The notes: a model not told the origin generated them from the letters alone. 11,224 nt of DNA from CAYHPR01 sp964358895 (GCA_964358895.1 CAYHPR010000018.1:1-11224); one strand, 5' to 3'; positions 1-8,228 are shown, counted from the first letter of the stretch. Numbers and translations: made by a program.

Positions 1-186
1 CATAAGCGATCTTACAACAGAAGGATCAAAAAAGAATTGTCCGCTAAACTGCCGAACCGCTACATTCCAAGATGCACAGTTCTTTTGATAATCTTGGTCA
101 GAATCTGCTGAAACAGTTATAGAAGTACTTCCTGCACTTTTTATCGAATCTTTGCTGACACATTCGCTTCCATCACAATTGTTTGG
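1..186 (-). pseudogene. In-frame continuation of the lipoprotein gene past a TAA stop; possible start of an SLT (lytic transglycosylase) domain, runs off the window
   Basis: On the minus strand the 62 codons after the TAA at 187-189 are open in the same frame up to position 1. They contain no ATG, GTG or TTG in that frame before the very last codon, so this stretch cannot easily be an independent gene. Alternative frames close quickly: an ATG in a second frame meets TAA after ten codons. The peptide is polar with cysteines (PNNCDGSEC, later a second NCASWN), like the lipoprotein before it, and ends in FFFDPSVVRSLM. That ending resembles the opening of SLT folds (D-P-x-L-V-R-A/S-I/L before the catalytic E-S), but the catalytic residues would lie beyond the window. 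Either a nonsense mutation or assembly error split one gene, or the stop is read through. The continuity is seen; the domain call is a weak inference. Confidence 0.5.
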
Positions 187-1494
187 TTAGTAAAATGGTT
201 TAATGTCTGGGGAAGTTTCAGTGATAGATGACTGATAGAGATATGTCATTTCATAATTGCCACTTGGACAACTAGATTCTCCATACGGAAACACCAATTT
301 CATAAGTGCGGGCTGGTCTGTAGTTTGATCGTAATAAAACTTGCATAAATCCATTGACTGTTTGATAGCTAAAGATTGTTTACTAGTTTGATCAAACATT
401 GCAGGCTCCCCATTGACTATGGCAATAACCCCAGTTGATAAGAAAAATGGAGAAAATAGGTAAAGTTTAGAGTTAGTTGCCATTACTTTATCCGTAGTCC
501 ATTCACATCCGTTCTTTCCTTTCTCTTGACCTCCGCGGAAATAAATGATAATCGGTTTCTTAAATTTTTTCGAAAGATTATCTGTAAATAGAAGTGTATC
601 TAAGACTACAGTATCGGAATCACACTCAAATTCTTTCAGATTGACATCGACTGCAATCGAATCTATTTTTTCTAGAGGTATAAATTGACTACATTCAGGC
701 GCACCTGCAGCTAAAATATTTATTTTTTCACTATAACTATCAAGTGAAGTCGTATCGTTTAAACGTATGAAGGCAGTTGTCAAACAATTTGAACATCTGT
801 TTTTAATGACGGCAAAATCGCATGCTGGATCGTTATACGACTTGTCTTTTTTGCTGAATAATGCACCTGGTGCAACTAAAACTGCGCCTTTACCTTTTAA
901 GTTATTTGAAAGAGCAATCGTATAATCCAGATCTCCGTCTTTTATTCCGTAAGCTAACAAAGGAAGTAAATCCGTTTCTGTTGCACATTTAACTTGATCA
1001 ATGTTAGGTTCTGTTGCATTCTCAGTTCTATTGCCTCCAAGCCACTGAACTCCCAACCCTAGATTTCCATTGCAGTACTTCCGCAATTCATCAGCGACGG
1101 CTATTGACGGCCCAGCTCCAAACATAAAATACCTTAGAGAATAACCCTCGATAGTTCCGTTAGACTTGAATAGCTCGATAGTTTCATTAGAAATCAGTAT
1201 CTCAATTGCTTCCTTCCCCTCTTTAGTATCAGTATCATAGTTGCCAACTTGACAGTTCCCAAGCGTTGGTTTCTCTTCCCCAAGCAAACCAAAGAAGGTT
1301 TTAAGCGAAATAATGAACTGATCTGTCAAACTTTTTGGCTTACATTCAAAAGTAGAACATGTTGAACTCAGATCCACAGAAGTAATCACAACTTTGCCAG
1401 CTGATTTTATTTTTGGTGCAGTAAAATCTTTCTTAATGCAACCAAGAAGAAGGAAAAACACTAAGATAAATAATAATCCGAATTTTCTTTTCAT
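187..1494 (-). CDS. Predicted lipoprotein, secreted cysteine-containing protein of unknown function, probably truncated by a premature stop
   Basis: 435 residues from the ATG at 1494. I chose this start because its ATGA overlaps the stop of the preceding gene by 4 bases and gives a clean lipoprotein signal peptide: MKRK, a hydrophobic run, and lipobox L-L-G-C with Cys19. An upstream in-frame ATG at 1521 would add 9 polar residues. AAGGT lies seven bases before the start. The mature part is soluble, with about 15 cysteines (for example 46, 51, 81, 141, 170, 225, 234, 237, 268, 291, 330, 384, 409) and several N-x-S/T sequons. Stretches such as KPIIIYFRGG (313-322) and FSPFFLSTGVIAIVNGE (347-363) read like alternating strands and helices of an alpha/beta domain, possibly hydrolase-like, but I recognise no family. 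It is the last complete reading frame of the operon in view. The frame continues after the TAA (187-189), so a C-terminal domain may have been cut off. Confidence 0.85.
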   Translation of the reverse strand: MKRKFGLLFILVFFLLLGCIKKDFTAPKIKSAGKVVITSVDLSSTCSTFECKPKSLTDQFIISLKTFFGLLGEEKPTLGNCQVGNYDTDTKEGKEAIEILISNETIELFKSNGTIEGYSLRYFMFGAGPSIAVADELRKYCNGNLGLGVQWLGGNRTENATEPNIDQVKCATETDLLPLLAYGIKDGDLDYTIALSNNLKGKGAVLVAPGALFSKKDKSYNDPACDFAVIKNRCSNCLTTAFIRLNDTTSLDSYSEKINILAAGAPECSQFIPLEKIDSIAVDVNLKEFECDSDTVVLDTLLFTDNLSKKFKKPIIIYFRGGQEKGKNGCEWTTDKVMATNSKLYLFSPFFLSTGVIAIVNGEPAMFDQTSKQSLAIKQSMDLCKFYYDQTTDQPALMKLVFPYGESSCPSGNYEMTYLYQSSITETSPDIKPFY

Positions 1495-3125
1495 AGTAAA
1501 ACCTTGCCCAACTTTTTCCATGCCTCATAAAATTCTTTAGAGTCTTTAACAATTTCAAACCATACTTTAGATGGGTCTCCTGCTCCGTTGGCATTCATAA
1601 ACGCAGCAAGCCTCTCATGAGTTAAATTATCATAATTTGATGCGATAATATTGACGTTCGGCATNNNNNNNNNNNNNNNNNNNNNNNNNNNNNNNNNNNN
1701 NNNNNNNNNNNNNNNNNNNNNNNNNNNNNNNNNNNNNNNNNNNNNNNNNNNNNNNNNNNNNNNNCCTCCTTTTGATGTAACTGCATTCGTAATTACAGGA
1801 ACTAGGGAGATCTTTGCATTCTCAATACTTATTCTTGCATCATTTATTGGCATAAACAATGCATTCTCAAAACCAGCCTCAGAACGTACAAGTCTCTTAA
1901 ATTCTGACTCAAAATCTTTTTCCTTCCATTTAGATGGCGAAGTTTTCAATAAAGTCTGCTCAACTTCTTTTAATAAAAATGAATTAACTATTGAAGCTTT
2001 TGGATTTATTTCTTTGACTAGATTTGTTATTAATTTTGAAAATCTTTCTTTCATCTCCTGCATTGCTTTTGCTCGCTTAAGCGTAACAGGCTTTTTTCTA
2101 TAACCTAGAGGCGTAATGACTGATTCGGTTGGAAATGCCATAGTGGGCAAAGGGCCTTTTTTCAAAATTGATGGAAACTTAGTTAACAGTCTACCTACCA
2201 CTAAAGCATATTTCTTTTCCAATGGTTTATTGATAAGATCAGATTGTAATGACCTTAATTCTTGTTTAGAAAAAAGATCTGCATTTTTAACATCACTGAA
2301 AAATGTCCTACCAACAATGTTTGGTCCGACTATTCTTTGCATAACTATTGCCTTTTTTGCTTCTACAAGTTTTTTACTCTCCGCAAATTGAGTTATGTCT
2401 TTTCCAAAGACTACTTTTTTGTATTGATACCCAGGATAACTTGGAGCTCCTTTAGTCCTAGGCGTAGTGATATCAAATGACGCTAATGGATCACGACCAG
2501 ACGCATAAAGTCCTGCAGCCAGAAGACCGAAGAAAATGAAAACCAACAGTAAAGCATCCCTGAACGCAGGATCGTCAACAAGTAAACTAAAAGGAACCTG
2601 ACGGATACAATAATTAGTCTGATCATAAGTTTCTAAATATAGACCACTTCCGAAATAATCTGCACGTATGTTTCCACATGGGATGCCTCCGATATTAATC
2701 TGACATTCTACTTTACCACGAGAATCAGTTACACCGCATTTTTGCATTAACTTTACTTCACCTTGATCCGTGATAAAAGAAATATTTATCACTTGATCAG
2801 GTATTGGAACAAAACCTCTGAAGTCCCGTAGATTTGTTAAAACAGGTTGATTGCCATCCTTAAGTGCTTTAGTTATGAGCTCACTAGTTTCAGTACTAGT
2901 TTTTTGAGTGTAAAGCGTCAGAGATATATTTACTATGCCTATTTTCTCTTCTTTCAGTGGATCGGTAAGAATTACTGTCAACTGTTTATTCTCTCCAAAC
3001 TGGACAGCATTAATAATCCTGGTTAAACTTAATATTAACAACACAGCCAAAGCTAGAGAAAACATATTCTTTCGCATAATACAACTATTACTAATCTGAT
3101 ATTTAATCATTCCATCCCTGATCAT
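1491..3125 (-). CDS. Single-pass membrane protein with an extracytoplasmic beta-type domain and a long cytoplasmic region; interrupted by an assembly gap
   Basis: The start is the ATG at 3125, overlapping the previous stop (ATGA) and preceded by AGGA four bases upstream. ATGs for residues 6 and 17 are alternatives. Residues 17-42 form a signal peptide or anchor. Residues about 43-185 look like an outside Ig-like or beta-sandwich domain, including TDSRGKVECQI, with cysteines at 130, 141, 150 and 173. Residues 188-208 are a membrane helix (ALLLVFIFFGLLAAGLYASG). From about 210 to 453 comes a lysine-rich, largely helical, presumably cytoplasmic region. The frame then enters 100 Ns (1665-1764). 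Beyond the gap, 57 residues ending in KKLGKVLL before TGA (1491-1493) are open. These frames join only because the placeholder is 100 long, so one gene or two is undecided. The context suggests an accessory subunit of the membrane complex encoded upstream. No family recognised. Confidence 0.75.
   Translation of the reverse strand: MIRDGMIKYQISNSCIMRKNMFSLALAVLLILSLTRIINAVQFGENKQLTVILTDPLKEEKIGIVNISLTLYTQKTSTETSELITKALKDGNQPVLTNLRDFRGFVPIPDQVINISFITDQGEVKLMQKCGVTDSRGKVECQINIGGIPCGNIRADYFGSGLYLETYDQTNYCIRQVPFSLLVDDPAFRDALLLVFIFFGLLAAGLYASGRDPLASFDITTPRTKGAPSYPGYQYKKVVFGKDITQFAESKKLVEAKKAIVMQRIVGPNIVGRTFFSDVKNADLFSKQELRSLQSDLINKPLEKKYALVVGRLLTKFPSILKKGPLPTMAFPTESVITPLGYRKKPVTLKRAKAMQEMKERFSKLITNLVKEINPKASIVNSFLLKEVEQTLLKTSPSKWKEKDFESEFKRLVRSEAGFENALFMPINDARISIENAKISLVPVITNAVTSKGXXXXXXXXXXXXXXXXXXXXXXXXXXXXXXXXXXMPNVNIIASNYDNLTHERLAAFMNANGAGDPSKVWFEIVKDSKEFYEAWKKLGKVLL
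1665..1764. other. Assembly gap (100 Ns)
   Basis: A run of exactly 100 N, the usual placeholder for a scaffold gap of unknown size. It falls inside the membrane-protein gene at 1491-3125, so the true length and reading frame across it are unknown. Confidence 0.98.
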
Positions 3126-4234
3126 AATATCCTTAGTATTCCATTTGCAAAATCTTCAACACCTGCACCAAGGAAATCTGCAAATAATTTAACAAATGTA
3201 AGAGTAATTCCTAATACAGCAAATGGATAAAGAATTGTGTAGATTATTAATGATGAAAACACATCTTTAATCTCACTATATAACCCGGCCATAAATCCTC
3301 CAGTTACCAAACCTGCAAATCCTGTTTCGAGAACTGCCGGAGGCAATATTGCTTTTAATGGACCCAATAACTTACTTGTCAATGAGAAAAACTTTGCAGC
3401 CGCTGCGGCGATACCGATTCCTGCCCCTCCAAATGCATCTTTAGAACATTCAGTATATCCTATGAAGGATTCGTTTGGATCAGTTATACCGCAAAATGTT
3501 TTCGTATTGAACGGCTGCTCAGGAGAAACAACGAGCATCATAGCGTACCCCATCGGATAGATTATATAGAAACCGATAGATAATGCAATAAATGCACTTC
3601 CAATCCCTCTCGTAGATGGAAATGCTCTAAGTACGATCCCTGCTGGCAAAAATACAGTTAACATTACACTTTGCAAAAACAAAACAAAATGCTTCTGTAG
3701 ATACAATGTGAAAAGCATATACGTAATAGAATACGACGCAGAATTAATGGAATTTACAAATAACGTTGAAGGAGTTGTACTGAATGGTCCGGAAGCTATA
3801 TTTCCTATATCGGTTCCGTGTATAACAAAAGGAACGATGGATAAACAAGACAACCATACGTATTCCTTTCTTGCACATGCACCGATTCTATCAAGGTATA
3901 CTTTAACAAGAAAATACGGGTCGTCTATTCCTTTATCTTTTACCTGTGCATAAACAACAGGGATACTCTGTTTCATCGTTTCTAATGAAAACTTTATCAT
4001 AATATTTGAAATTGCAACTGACGTTACTAGAAGGAGACTGATAAAAAGTGCTGAGGAGACGGCGTACAAAAACTCTTTTTTAGCCCATCTGACAAGCTGT
4101 TCGGAACCAATGAATCTAGAGAACATGTATGCAATTGCTGAAAAAGAAAAAGATATGGCAATAGCGATCACAGCCAAAAGCTGCCATTCGAACTGATCTG
4201 GTTTTGACCATAAGTTAACAAAATCTTCTAGCAT
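3122..4234 (-). CDS. VirB6/TrbL-like polytopic membrane protein, sixth paralogue of the operon
   Basis: 370 residues from the ATG at 4234, preceded by GTGA and four bases; 15 bases after the previous stop. A first membrane helix (19-40) is followed by the family box RWAKKEF (49-55) and a second helix (57-79). A cysteine-bearing region (C120, C130) presumably faces outside. The core hairpin FLPAGIVLRAFPSTRGIG (195-212) runs into a helix with IIYP (224-227). The insert after the core has a cysteine pair (C248, C263) and a Gly/Ala-rich hydrophobic stretch (269-320). It ends with a last helix (328-350) and the tail LGAGVEDFANGILRIL. Tail and insert resemble the fourth paralogue (5848-7104). The channel-subunit role is inferred from topology and family resemblance to VirB6/TrbL/CedA, not from an enzymatic motif. 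Its stop overlaps the next gene by ATGA. Confidence 0.88.
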   Translation of the reverse strand: MLEDFVNLWSKPDQFEWQLLAVIAIAISFSFSAIAYMFSRFIGSEQLVRWAKKEFLYAVSSALFISLLLVTSVAISNIMIKFSLETMKQSIPVVYAQVKDKGIDDPYFLVKVYLDRIGACARKEYVWLSCLSIVPFVIHGTDIGNIASGPFSTTPSTLFVNSINSASYSITYMLFTLYLQKHFVLFLQSVMLTVFLPAGIVLRAFPSTRGIGSAFIALSIGFYIIYPMGYAMMLVVSPEQPFNTKTFCGITDPNESFIGYTECSKDAFGGAGIGIAAAAAKFFSLTSKLLGPLKAILPPAVLETGFAGLVTGGFMAGLYSEIKDVFSSLIIYTILYPFAVLGITLTFVKLFADFLGAGVEDFANGILRIL

Positions 4235-4242
4235 AATATCAC
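4235..4242 (-). promoter_or_regulatory. Ribosome binding site GTGA-N4 before the ATG at 4234
   Basis: GTGATATT directly precedes the ATG, pairing with the 16S 3' end (UCACC) at the same spacing as in other genes of this operon. The identical 11 bases GTGATATTATG recur at the start of 7114-8220. Confidence 0.6.
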
Positions 4243-4249
4243 TACGTAT

Positions 4250-5839
4250 CTACAATACTTGGTATATATTCGCAATGTCTATTTCTCCACCTATGAAACC
4301 TGAAATATCCTTGGCAGCCCTACTTAATAATAGAAAGTTTATCAATGGCAAAACTATTCCGATAATGATTGATAGAATAATAAAATAAAACATCTCTGAA
4401 ATCCATTTACGGACATCGAAACTTGATTGGGATTTATAGAAGTCTTCTGGTTTTTGTATGAAATAAGTAAGCTGATTTTCACTGTAAACATTTGCTTTGC
4501 ATAAACTCTCTTTACACCATAAACTGCTGCATTGTCTATCATAAGAACATGGATTATTGGTGGCTAATGTACGTACACACTTTTCTGTCGCCCTATTACA
4601 GAATGCTTCGCCTGGCGTTCCGCATTCAGAATCTTTACTACACGTTTCTAGATTTATTTTTTTAGCTATTCTGCAAACGCCCTGCCCTCCTGAAAAATCA
4701 CACCAAAGCCCTGACGTGCAATCTTGTTGAATGATGCAAGGTCCTTTATTTAAACCAAGTAAAGAATCTGGATTAACACATTTGTTGTCCTTGCACCTGC
4801 CAGAGTTACATTGCCAATCTCCATTAATTATTGGAGTAGTATCAGTTGGATCATTTCCACACTGAACACCTGTATCTAGTTTATCTAAACATATTCCTTT
4901 TCCGGTTGGTGAAAATGCCTTTATTGCTTTAATGAATTCTTCCTTTGTTTTAATAGTTGGTGGAAGATCTTTAACTTCTGGCACTCCGCATACTTTACTT
5001 GGACATTCGATGTTGCTTGAACAGACAAAATCGGATGAGGAGACTATTGGAGAGCTTAGATATGGCTGTATAGCTAAAGCGTTCAATGAAATTAAGAAAG
5101 GAAAAATGAAACTAAGTGTGATGGCAACGCCCATCAAACCGCCTCCGAAAGATCTGAAAGGTGAAAGTGAACGAAGAATGATACCGATCGGGAGGAATAC
5201 AACAAGAGCTAAGTGTGGCAATATTTTCAATAATTGAAGATGCATCAGTATACTGATATAAGACATATACGGAAACATAAGTAACAAAGACATAACATCT
5301 GAAAAAAATCCAAATGATTCTGCAATACCTTCCCGAGCATTTGTCTTTCCTGCCTCGGTCCAAGATTCAGCAATATTTAGGATCCAGGATAAGCTAAGAA
5401 GCTTTGCTGTGCTTGATTTAACTACACCGGCTGAATTTTCCAGATACGTACCAGAAACTTGGAAGAAATTTTGATCTCCGAAAAACAATGCTTTCGGAAT
5501 TGTGGAACCACACAAAATATCAGTAAGAGAAAAAATTATTAGTAGTGCACCTGCTGTGACTGCTGTCTGAACCAAATCGTCCTTGGCTCGAGTAACGATT
5601 CCACTATCTGAAATTCCTCTTCCTACCATATAATACAAAGAAACAATACTGACAGAAATAACTAAGGCGATAATCGCGATGGTCTTCCAGTTATCCCAAC
5701 CTACTTTAAACAAACTTTTACAAACTGCTTCATCATAAGCAGCGAAAGACTGTGTAAGAAAAATTAAAACGAAAAATGCTGCTAGCATTCCGGTCTTTCG
5801 ATTTGACCAAAACCAATTAGGGATATTCGTAGCTAACAT
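4250..5839 (-). CDS. VirB6/TrbL-like polytopic membrane protein with a large cysteine-rich insert, fifth paralogue
   Basis: I place the start at the ATG at 5839 (529 residues), because GTGA lies exactly four bases upstream as in its neighbours. A GTG at 5851, overlapping the previous stop as GTGA, would add four residues (MSEK) and is the alternative. Residue numbers below use that longer form. A signal-like helix (20-38) precedes the family layout: helix 56-77, a degenerate box TRAKDDLVQ (87-95), helix 96-112, a pair of helices around 185-220, and core FLPIGIILRSLSPFRSFGGG (219-238) followed by a helix. Residues 277-451 hold 20 cysteines in repeated short modules, presumably disulfide-bonded on the outside. 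A last helix (488-510) leads to the tail GGEIDIANIYQVL, shared with the first and third paralogues. A surface-exposed binding or structural role for the insert is inferred. The family call as a type IV secretion-like channel subunit is also inferred. Confidence 0.88.
   Translation of the reverse strand: MLATNIPNWFWSNRKTGMLAAFFVLIFLTQSFAAYDEAVCKSLFKVGWDNWKTIAIIALVISVSIVSLYYMVGRGISDSGIVTRAKDDLVQTAVTAGALLIIFSLTDILCGSTIPKALFFGDQNFFQVSGTYLENSAGVVKSSTAKLLSLSWILNIAESWTEAGKTNAREGIAESFGFFSDVMSLLLMFPYMSYISILMHLQLLKILPHLALVVFLPIGIILRSLSPFRSFGGGLMGVAITLSFIFPFLISLNALAIQPYLSSPIVSSSDFVCSSNIECPSKVCGVPEVKDLPPTIKTKEEFIKAIKAFSPTGKGICLDKLDTGVQCGNDPTDTTPIINGDWQCNSGRCKDNKCVNPDSLLGLNKGPCIIQQDCTSGLWCDFSGGQGVCRIAKKINLETCSKDSECGTPGEAFCNRATEKCVRTLATNNPCSYDRQCSSLWCKESLCKANVYSENQLTYFIQKPEDFYKSQSSFDVRKWISEMFYFIILSIIIGIVLPLINFLLLSRAAKDISGFIGGEIDIANIYQVL
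4499..5023 (-). repeat. Protein-level tandem cysteine-rich modules inside the fifth membrane paralogue
   Basis: About 175 residues contain 20 cysteines. Spacings recur: C-x5-C-x5-C-x8-C (372, 378, 384, 393), C-x5-C-x7-C-x6-C (404, 410, 418, 425), C-x5-C-x4-C-x4-C (435, 441, 446, 451), with looser copies at 277, 283, 288 and 348, 353, 358. The usual form is C-x5-C with a serine or glycine and W-C shortly after (SGLWC, SSLWC). This looks like small disulfide-stabilised EGF- or colipase-like knots, but no named family is certain. Confidence 0.65.
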
Positions 5840-5847
5840 TTTTTCAC
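5840..5847 (-). promoter_or_regulatory. Ribosome binding site GTGA-N4 deciding the ATG start at 5839
   Basis: GTGAAAAA sits directly before the ATG at 5839. GTGA is four bases from the ATG, the same spacing as at 9097, 8220 and 4234, which favours this start over the overlapping GTG at 5851. Confidence 0.55.
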
Positions 5848-7104
5848 TCACAAAATTCTCAATAAGGAATTTAGATTAATATCGGTACCAAGTATCTTGG
5901 ACAGTTCTCTAACGAAAGTAAATGTAATGACGATGTCAAGAAATGGTAAGAAGATCCCTAAGATCAAACCGCTGAACGTAGCGTTCGGAATAAAATCGGT
6001 AGAAAAAGTCGCAAAAACTCCATATAGACCTCCCGCAGCAGAAATAATGCTTAAGAACGTACCACCTGCGCTAAAGGTTAAAGCAGCACTGCCGAAACCT
6101 GCAACATTAAGGATTACTCCGAATGCATCGAGTACAGTTGACATGAAGTAACCTGCTGCGGATGCAAAAGCAACTACTGTTCCAGCTCCCGGAACACCTA
6201 AACTCCACCAATTTGGATCATTACCGTGGTAATACTCTACTGTCTTCTCGTTGAACAACAATGTTAAGGGATATACTAGATAAAATCCGATCGCGATGGC
6301 AATTAATGCACTCCCCAGCCCTCTTGTAAATGGTGTTACCCGCAGGAGTATTCCTATTGGCAACATAAGATTGAACGCAAGGATATCCATTATGCACATA
6401 AACCAGATCTGAGCAGTCGCTCCACCGATTGCAAGACCTAGTGGAGTTAATATTATCCCAAAAATATTTCTGATCTGCGTACCCAACTTACGGCCAGTCC
6501 ACTCACCAGAAAAAACAATACCGGTATCGCCCAATGATTTATCCTTGATACGGTTCAATGCTGCAAATCCAATATGCGCTCCAGTATGTGCAGCATAAGC
6601 ATTAGCAAGCGTATCGGCTGAAAACAACCAAGCATGACGAAGATAAGTTATTCCGTTTGATATTGAGGGATTATCTGCGTATAACTTTGGAGCGTAACCG
6701 AACGCTTCCAAGACACGAAACTCAATATTTGACAGGACTAAAAGCAGGAAAACAATCAGAACTGTAGCAACAACTTGATAAAACTCGTTCCTCGCCCATG
6801 CTTCTAATGGGGCTTGTGAAAACATTTTAGAAATAAAAAATGTAAAACTTACGATACCAAAACCAACTAGCAATGCAACAGCTGCCATATACAACCAATT
6901 GCTCTGTCTAAGAGAAATGAAAAATTCAGAATTCTGCGCTTCAGAGCATGACGGCGATGGGAATAAACTATCAGAATAAGAATTCGAACTAACTGTCGTT
7001 CCGCCCGTATCTACTACTTGTAAATCGCTCGTAATTAATTCTGCAAAATTTAAGGCGATTAATGCAAAAATGACCAATAAACTAAATAACAAAATTCGTT
7101 TCAT
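5848..7104 (-). CDS. VirB6/TrbL-like polytopic membrane protein with signal peptide, fourth paralogue
   Basis: 418 residues from the ATG at 7104; a TTG three bases upstream is in frame but is a less likely start. TTGA lies four bases before the ATG. MKRILLFSLLVIFALIALNF is a signal peptide or extra helix, followed by a serine-rich outside stretch (about 27-60). Then come helix 70-92, the box EAWARNEFYQ (101-110), and helix 111-126. A long region (130-215) includes EWTGRKLG, followed by helices about 213-248. The core LPIGILLRVTPFTRGLG (248-264) continues into a helix ending LVYPL (276-280). The insert has DPNWWSLG and then an unusually Gly/Ala-rich hydrophobic stretch (304-367). The last helix (380-400) leads to the tail LGTDINLNSLLRIL, closest to the sixth paralogue. 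A pore-lining role for the Gly/Ala stretch is speculative. Its stop overlaps the alternative start of the next gene. Confidence 0.88.
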   Translation of the reverse strand: MKRILLFSLLVIFALIALNFAELITSDLQVVDTGGTTVSSNSYSDSLFPSPSCSEAQNSEFFISLRQSNWLYMAAVALLVGFGIVSFTFFISKMFSQAPLEAWARNEFYQVVATVLIVFLLLVLSNIEFRVLEAFGYAPKLYADNPSISNGITYLRHAWLFSADTLANAYAAHTGAHIGFAALNRIKDKSLGDTGIVFSGEWTGRKLGTQIRNIFGIILTPLGLAIGGATAQIWFMCIMDILAFNLMLPIGILLRVTPFTRGLGSALIAIAIGFYLVYPLTLLFNEKTVEYYHGNDPNWWSLGVPGAGTVVAFASAAGYFMSTVLDAFGVILNVAGFGSAALTFSAGGTFLSIISAAGGLYGVFATFSTDFIPNATFSGLILGIFLPFLDIVITFTFVRELSKILGTDINLNSLLRIL

Positions 7105-7113
7105 CAAATCAAC

Positions 7114-8220
7114 TCATATCAATCTTGTAAGCCCAGCGATCTCAATATCACCACCAAAGAAGGGTGAGAGATCACGTATTGCTATTACTGTCGTGTAAAG
7201 TATTATTAGGAACTGGAATAGAATCCAAATTGCAATAAAAGCAGCGGTATCAACTATACCTCCAGGAATCACTTCTGTAGTTCCTGCTTGTGTAACAACT
7301 TGATAGGGCATCACTGTTCTTGCTATTGCAAAAGAACCAAAACTCGTTGTCTTGCCGCCTGTGTCAACTTCAAGTTTTTCATGCATGTTTAACAAACTCA
7401 GATTGCTGTTATAGATTGTACCGAGCTCAAGAACGAATGTGTTTGGGTTCGGAGATAAAACTGCAGTTGTAAGTATAGTGATTAAGGGATAAACAAAAAA
7501 CAGAACCAAAGCCATGGCCAACAATAACCCACCAACTCGTCTAGTTATAGAAAGTGAACGCAAGGCAATTCCCATTACTAAAAAGTAGGGAAAAATAGAA
7601 GTGTTAAAAATTTCGATAAACATTGAATTTGCCTTTATAATGAAAACTAAAAGATACAGAATATCTAAAATTATTCCGTAAGTATTGCTCATTATTTCAA
7701 CAAATGCAAATGGTGAAACTTTTAATTTGAGTCCTTTGACTCCAAATTCTGGCCCGGAAGTGGCCAATACCTGATAAAAACCGTTAGTAGCCATTTGGTC
7801 AGCAGTATACCCTCTGACAAGATCGTAAGTAGTATCTAGAGATACTTTTGCAAGTGCTATATGACATGCGTCGTCAAGGCTCCCTCCACAAGTTTTTGTA
7901 AGCTTAACGGATGTACCTTGAAGAAGAGTGTTGTAATCAAACGTACAACCGGTTGTTGAACAGTTAAAACCTCCAGCAAACAGAAGATTCAACGCGAAGG
8001 TATTGATAAAAATAAGAAGCACTATCACGGAGCCGATTATAAAAAAAGATCCGAACAACTGATAAAACTCATCCTTAGACCATGCAGTCAATTCTTCTCT
8101 TCCGATCGCTCGGCCGACCATATAGACGATTGCGATAAGCGGAAGCATAATCAGTGCAGCAGCTATTACGACATTCCAGTATCCCCCTGCTCCTTGCCAA
8201 AGTGCTTCAAACTTAACCAT
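7114..8220 (-). CDS. VirB6/TrbL-like polytopic membrane protein, third paralogue
   Basis: 368 residues; the ATG at 8220 is preceded by GTGATATT and lies four bases after the stop of the upstream gene, which itself forms part of that GTGA. No signal peptide: a first helix (16-38) is followed by the box AWSKDEFYQ (46-54) and helix 55-80. The outside loop (82-170) contains four cysteines (C87, C92, C111, C119), a likely place for two disulfides. Helices about 178-196 and 205-220 precede the core MGIALRSLSITRRVGG (216-231), in which the usual L-P-x-G has become V-M-G, then helix 232-252 with FVYPL. An insert of about 70 residues (251-322) has no cysteines. The last helix (326-347) leads to FFGGDIEIAGLTRLI, the clearest copy of the GG-E/D tail. 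Function as a secretion-channel subunit is inferred. Confidence 0.88.
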   Translation of the reverse strand: MVKFEALWQGAGGYWNVVIAAALIMLPLIAIVYMVGRAIGREELTAWSKDEFYQLFGSFFIIGSVIVLLIFINTFALNLLFAGGFNCSTTGCTFDYNTLLQGTSVKLTKTCGGSLDDACHIALAKVSLDTTYDLVRGYTADQMATNGFYQVLATSGPEFGVKGLKLKVSPFAFVEIMSNTYGIILDILYLLVFIIKANSMFIEIFNTSIFPYFLVMGIALRSLSITRRVGGLLLAMALVLFFVYPLITILTTAVLSPNPNTFVLELGTIYNSNLSLLNMHEKLEVDTGGKTTSFGSFAIARTVMPYQVVTQAGTTEVIPGGIVDTAAFIAIWILFQFLIILYTTVIAIRDLSPFFGGDIEIAGLTRLI

Positions 8221-8228
8221 AATATCAC
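8221..8228 (-). promoter_or_regulatory. Ribosome binding site GTGA-N4 overlapping the upstream stop codon
   Basis: GTGATATT precedes the ATG at 8220. The TGA inside it (8225-8227) is the stop codon of the upstream gene, so a terminating ribosome sits on the next initiation site, which suggests translational coupling. Confidence 0.6.

Noticed and set aside
187..189. Recoding of the in-frame stop as pyrrolysine or selenocysteine
   Set aside because: The codon is TAA, not TAG or TGA, so these known recoding systems do not apply.
107..1420. Similar strings IKSAGKVVIT near the lipoprotein N-terminus and IKSAGSTSIT after its stop codon, suggesting an internal duplication
   Set aside because: The match covers only five identical residues plus a loose continuation, too short to separate from chance.
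1651..2480. Open plus-strand frames within 1651-2480
   Set aside because: They lie opposite the membrane-protein gene at 1491-3125, one includes the N gap, and their peptides look like antisense low-complexity sequence with no start signal.
4932..5363. Open frames on both strands inside the fifth paralogue
   Set aside because: They overlap the well-supported minus-strand gene with its conserved core motif and have no recognisable protein features or start context.
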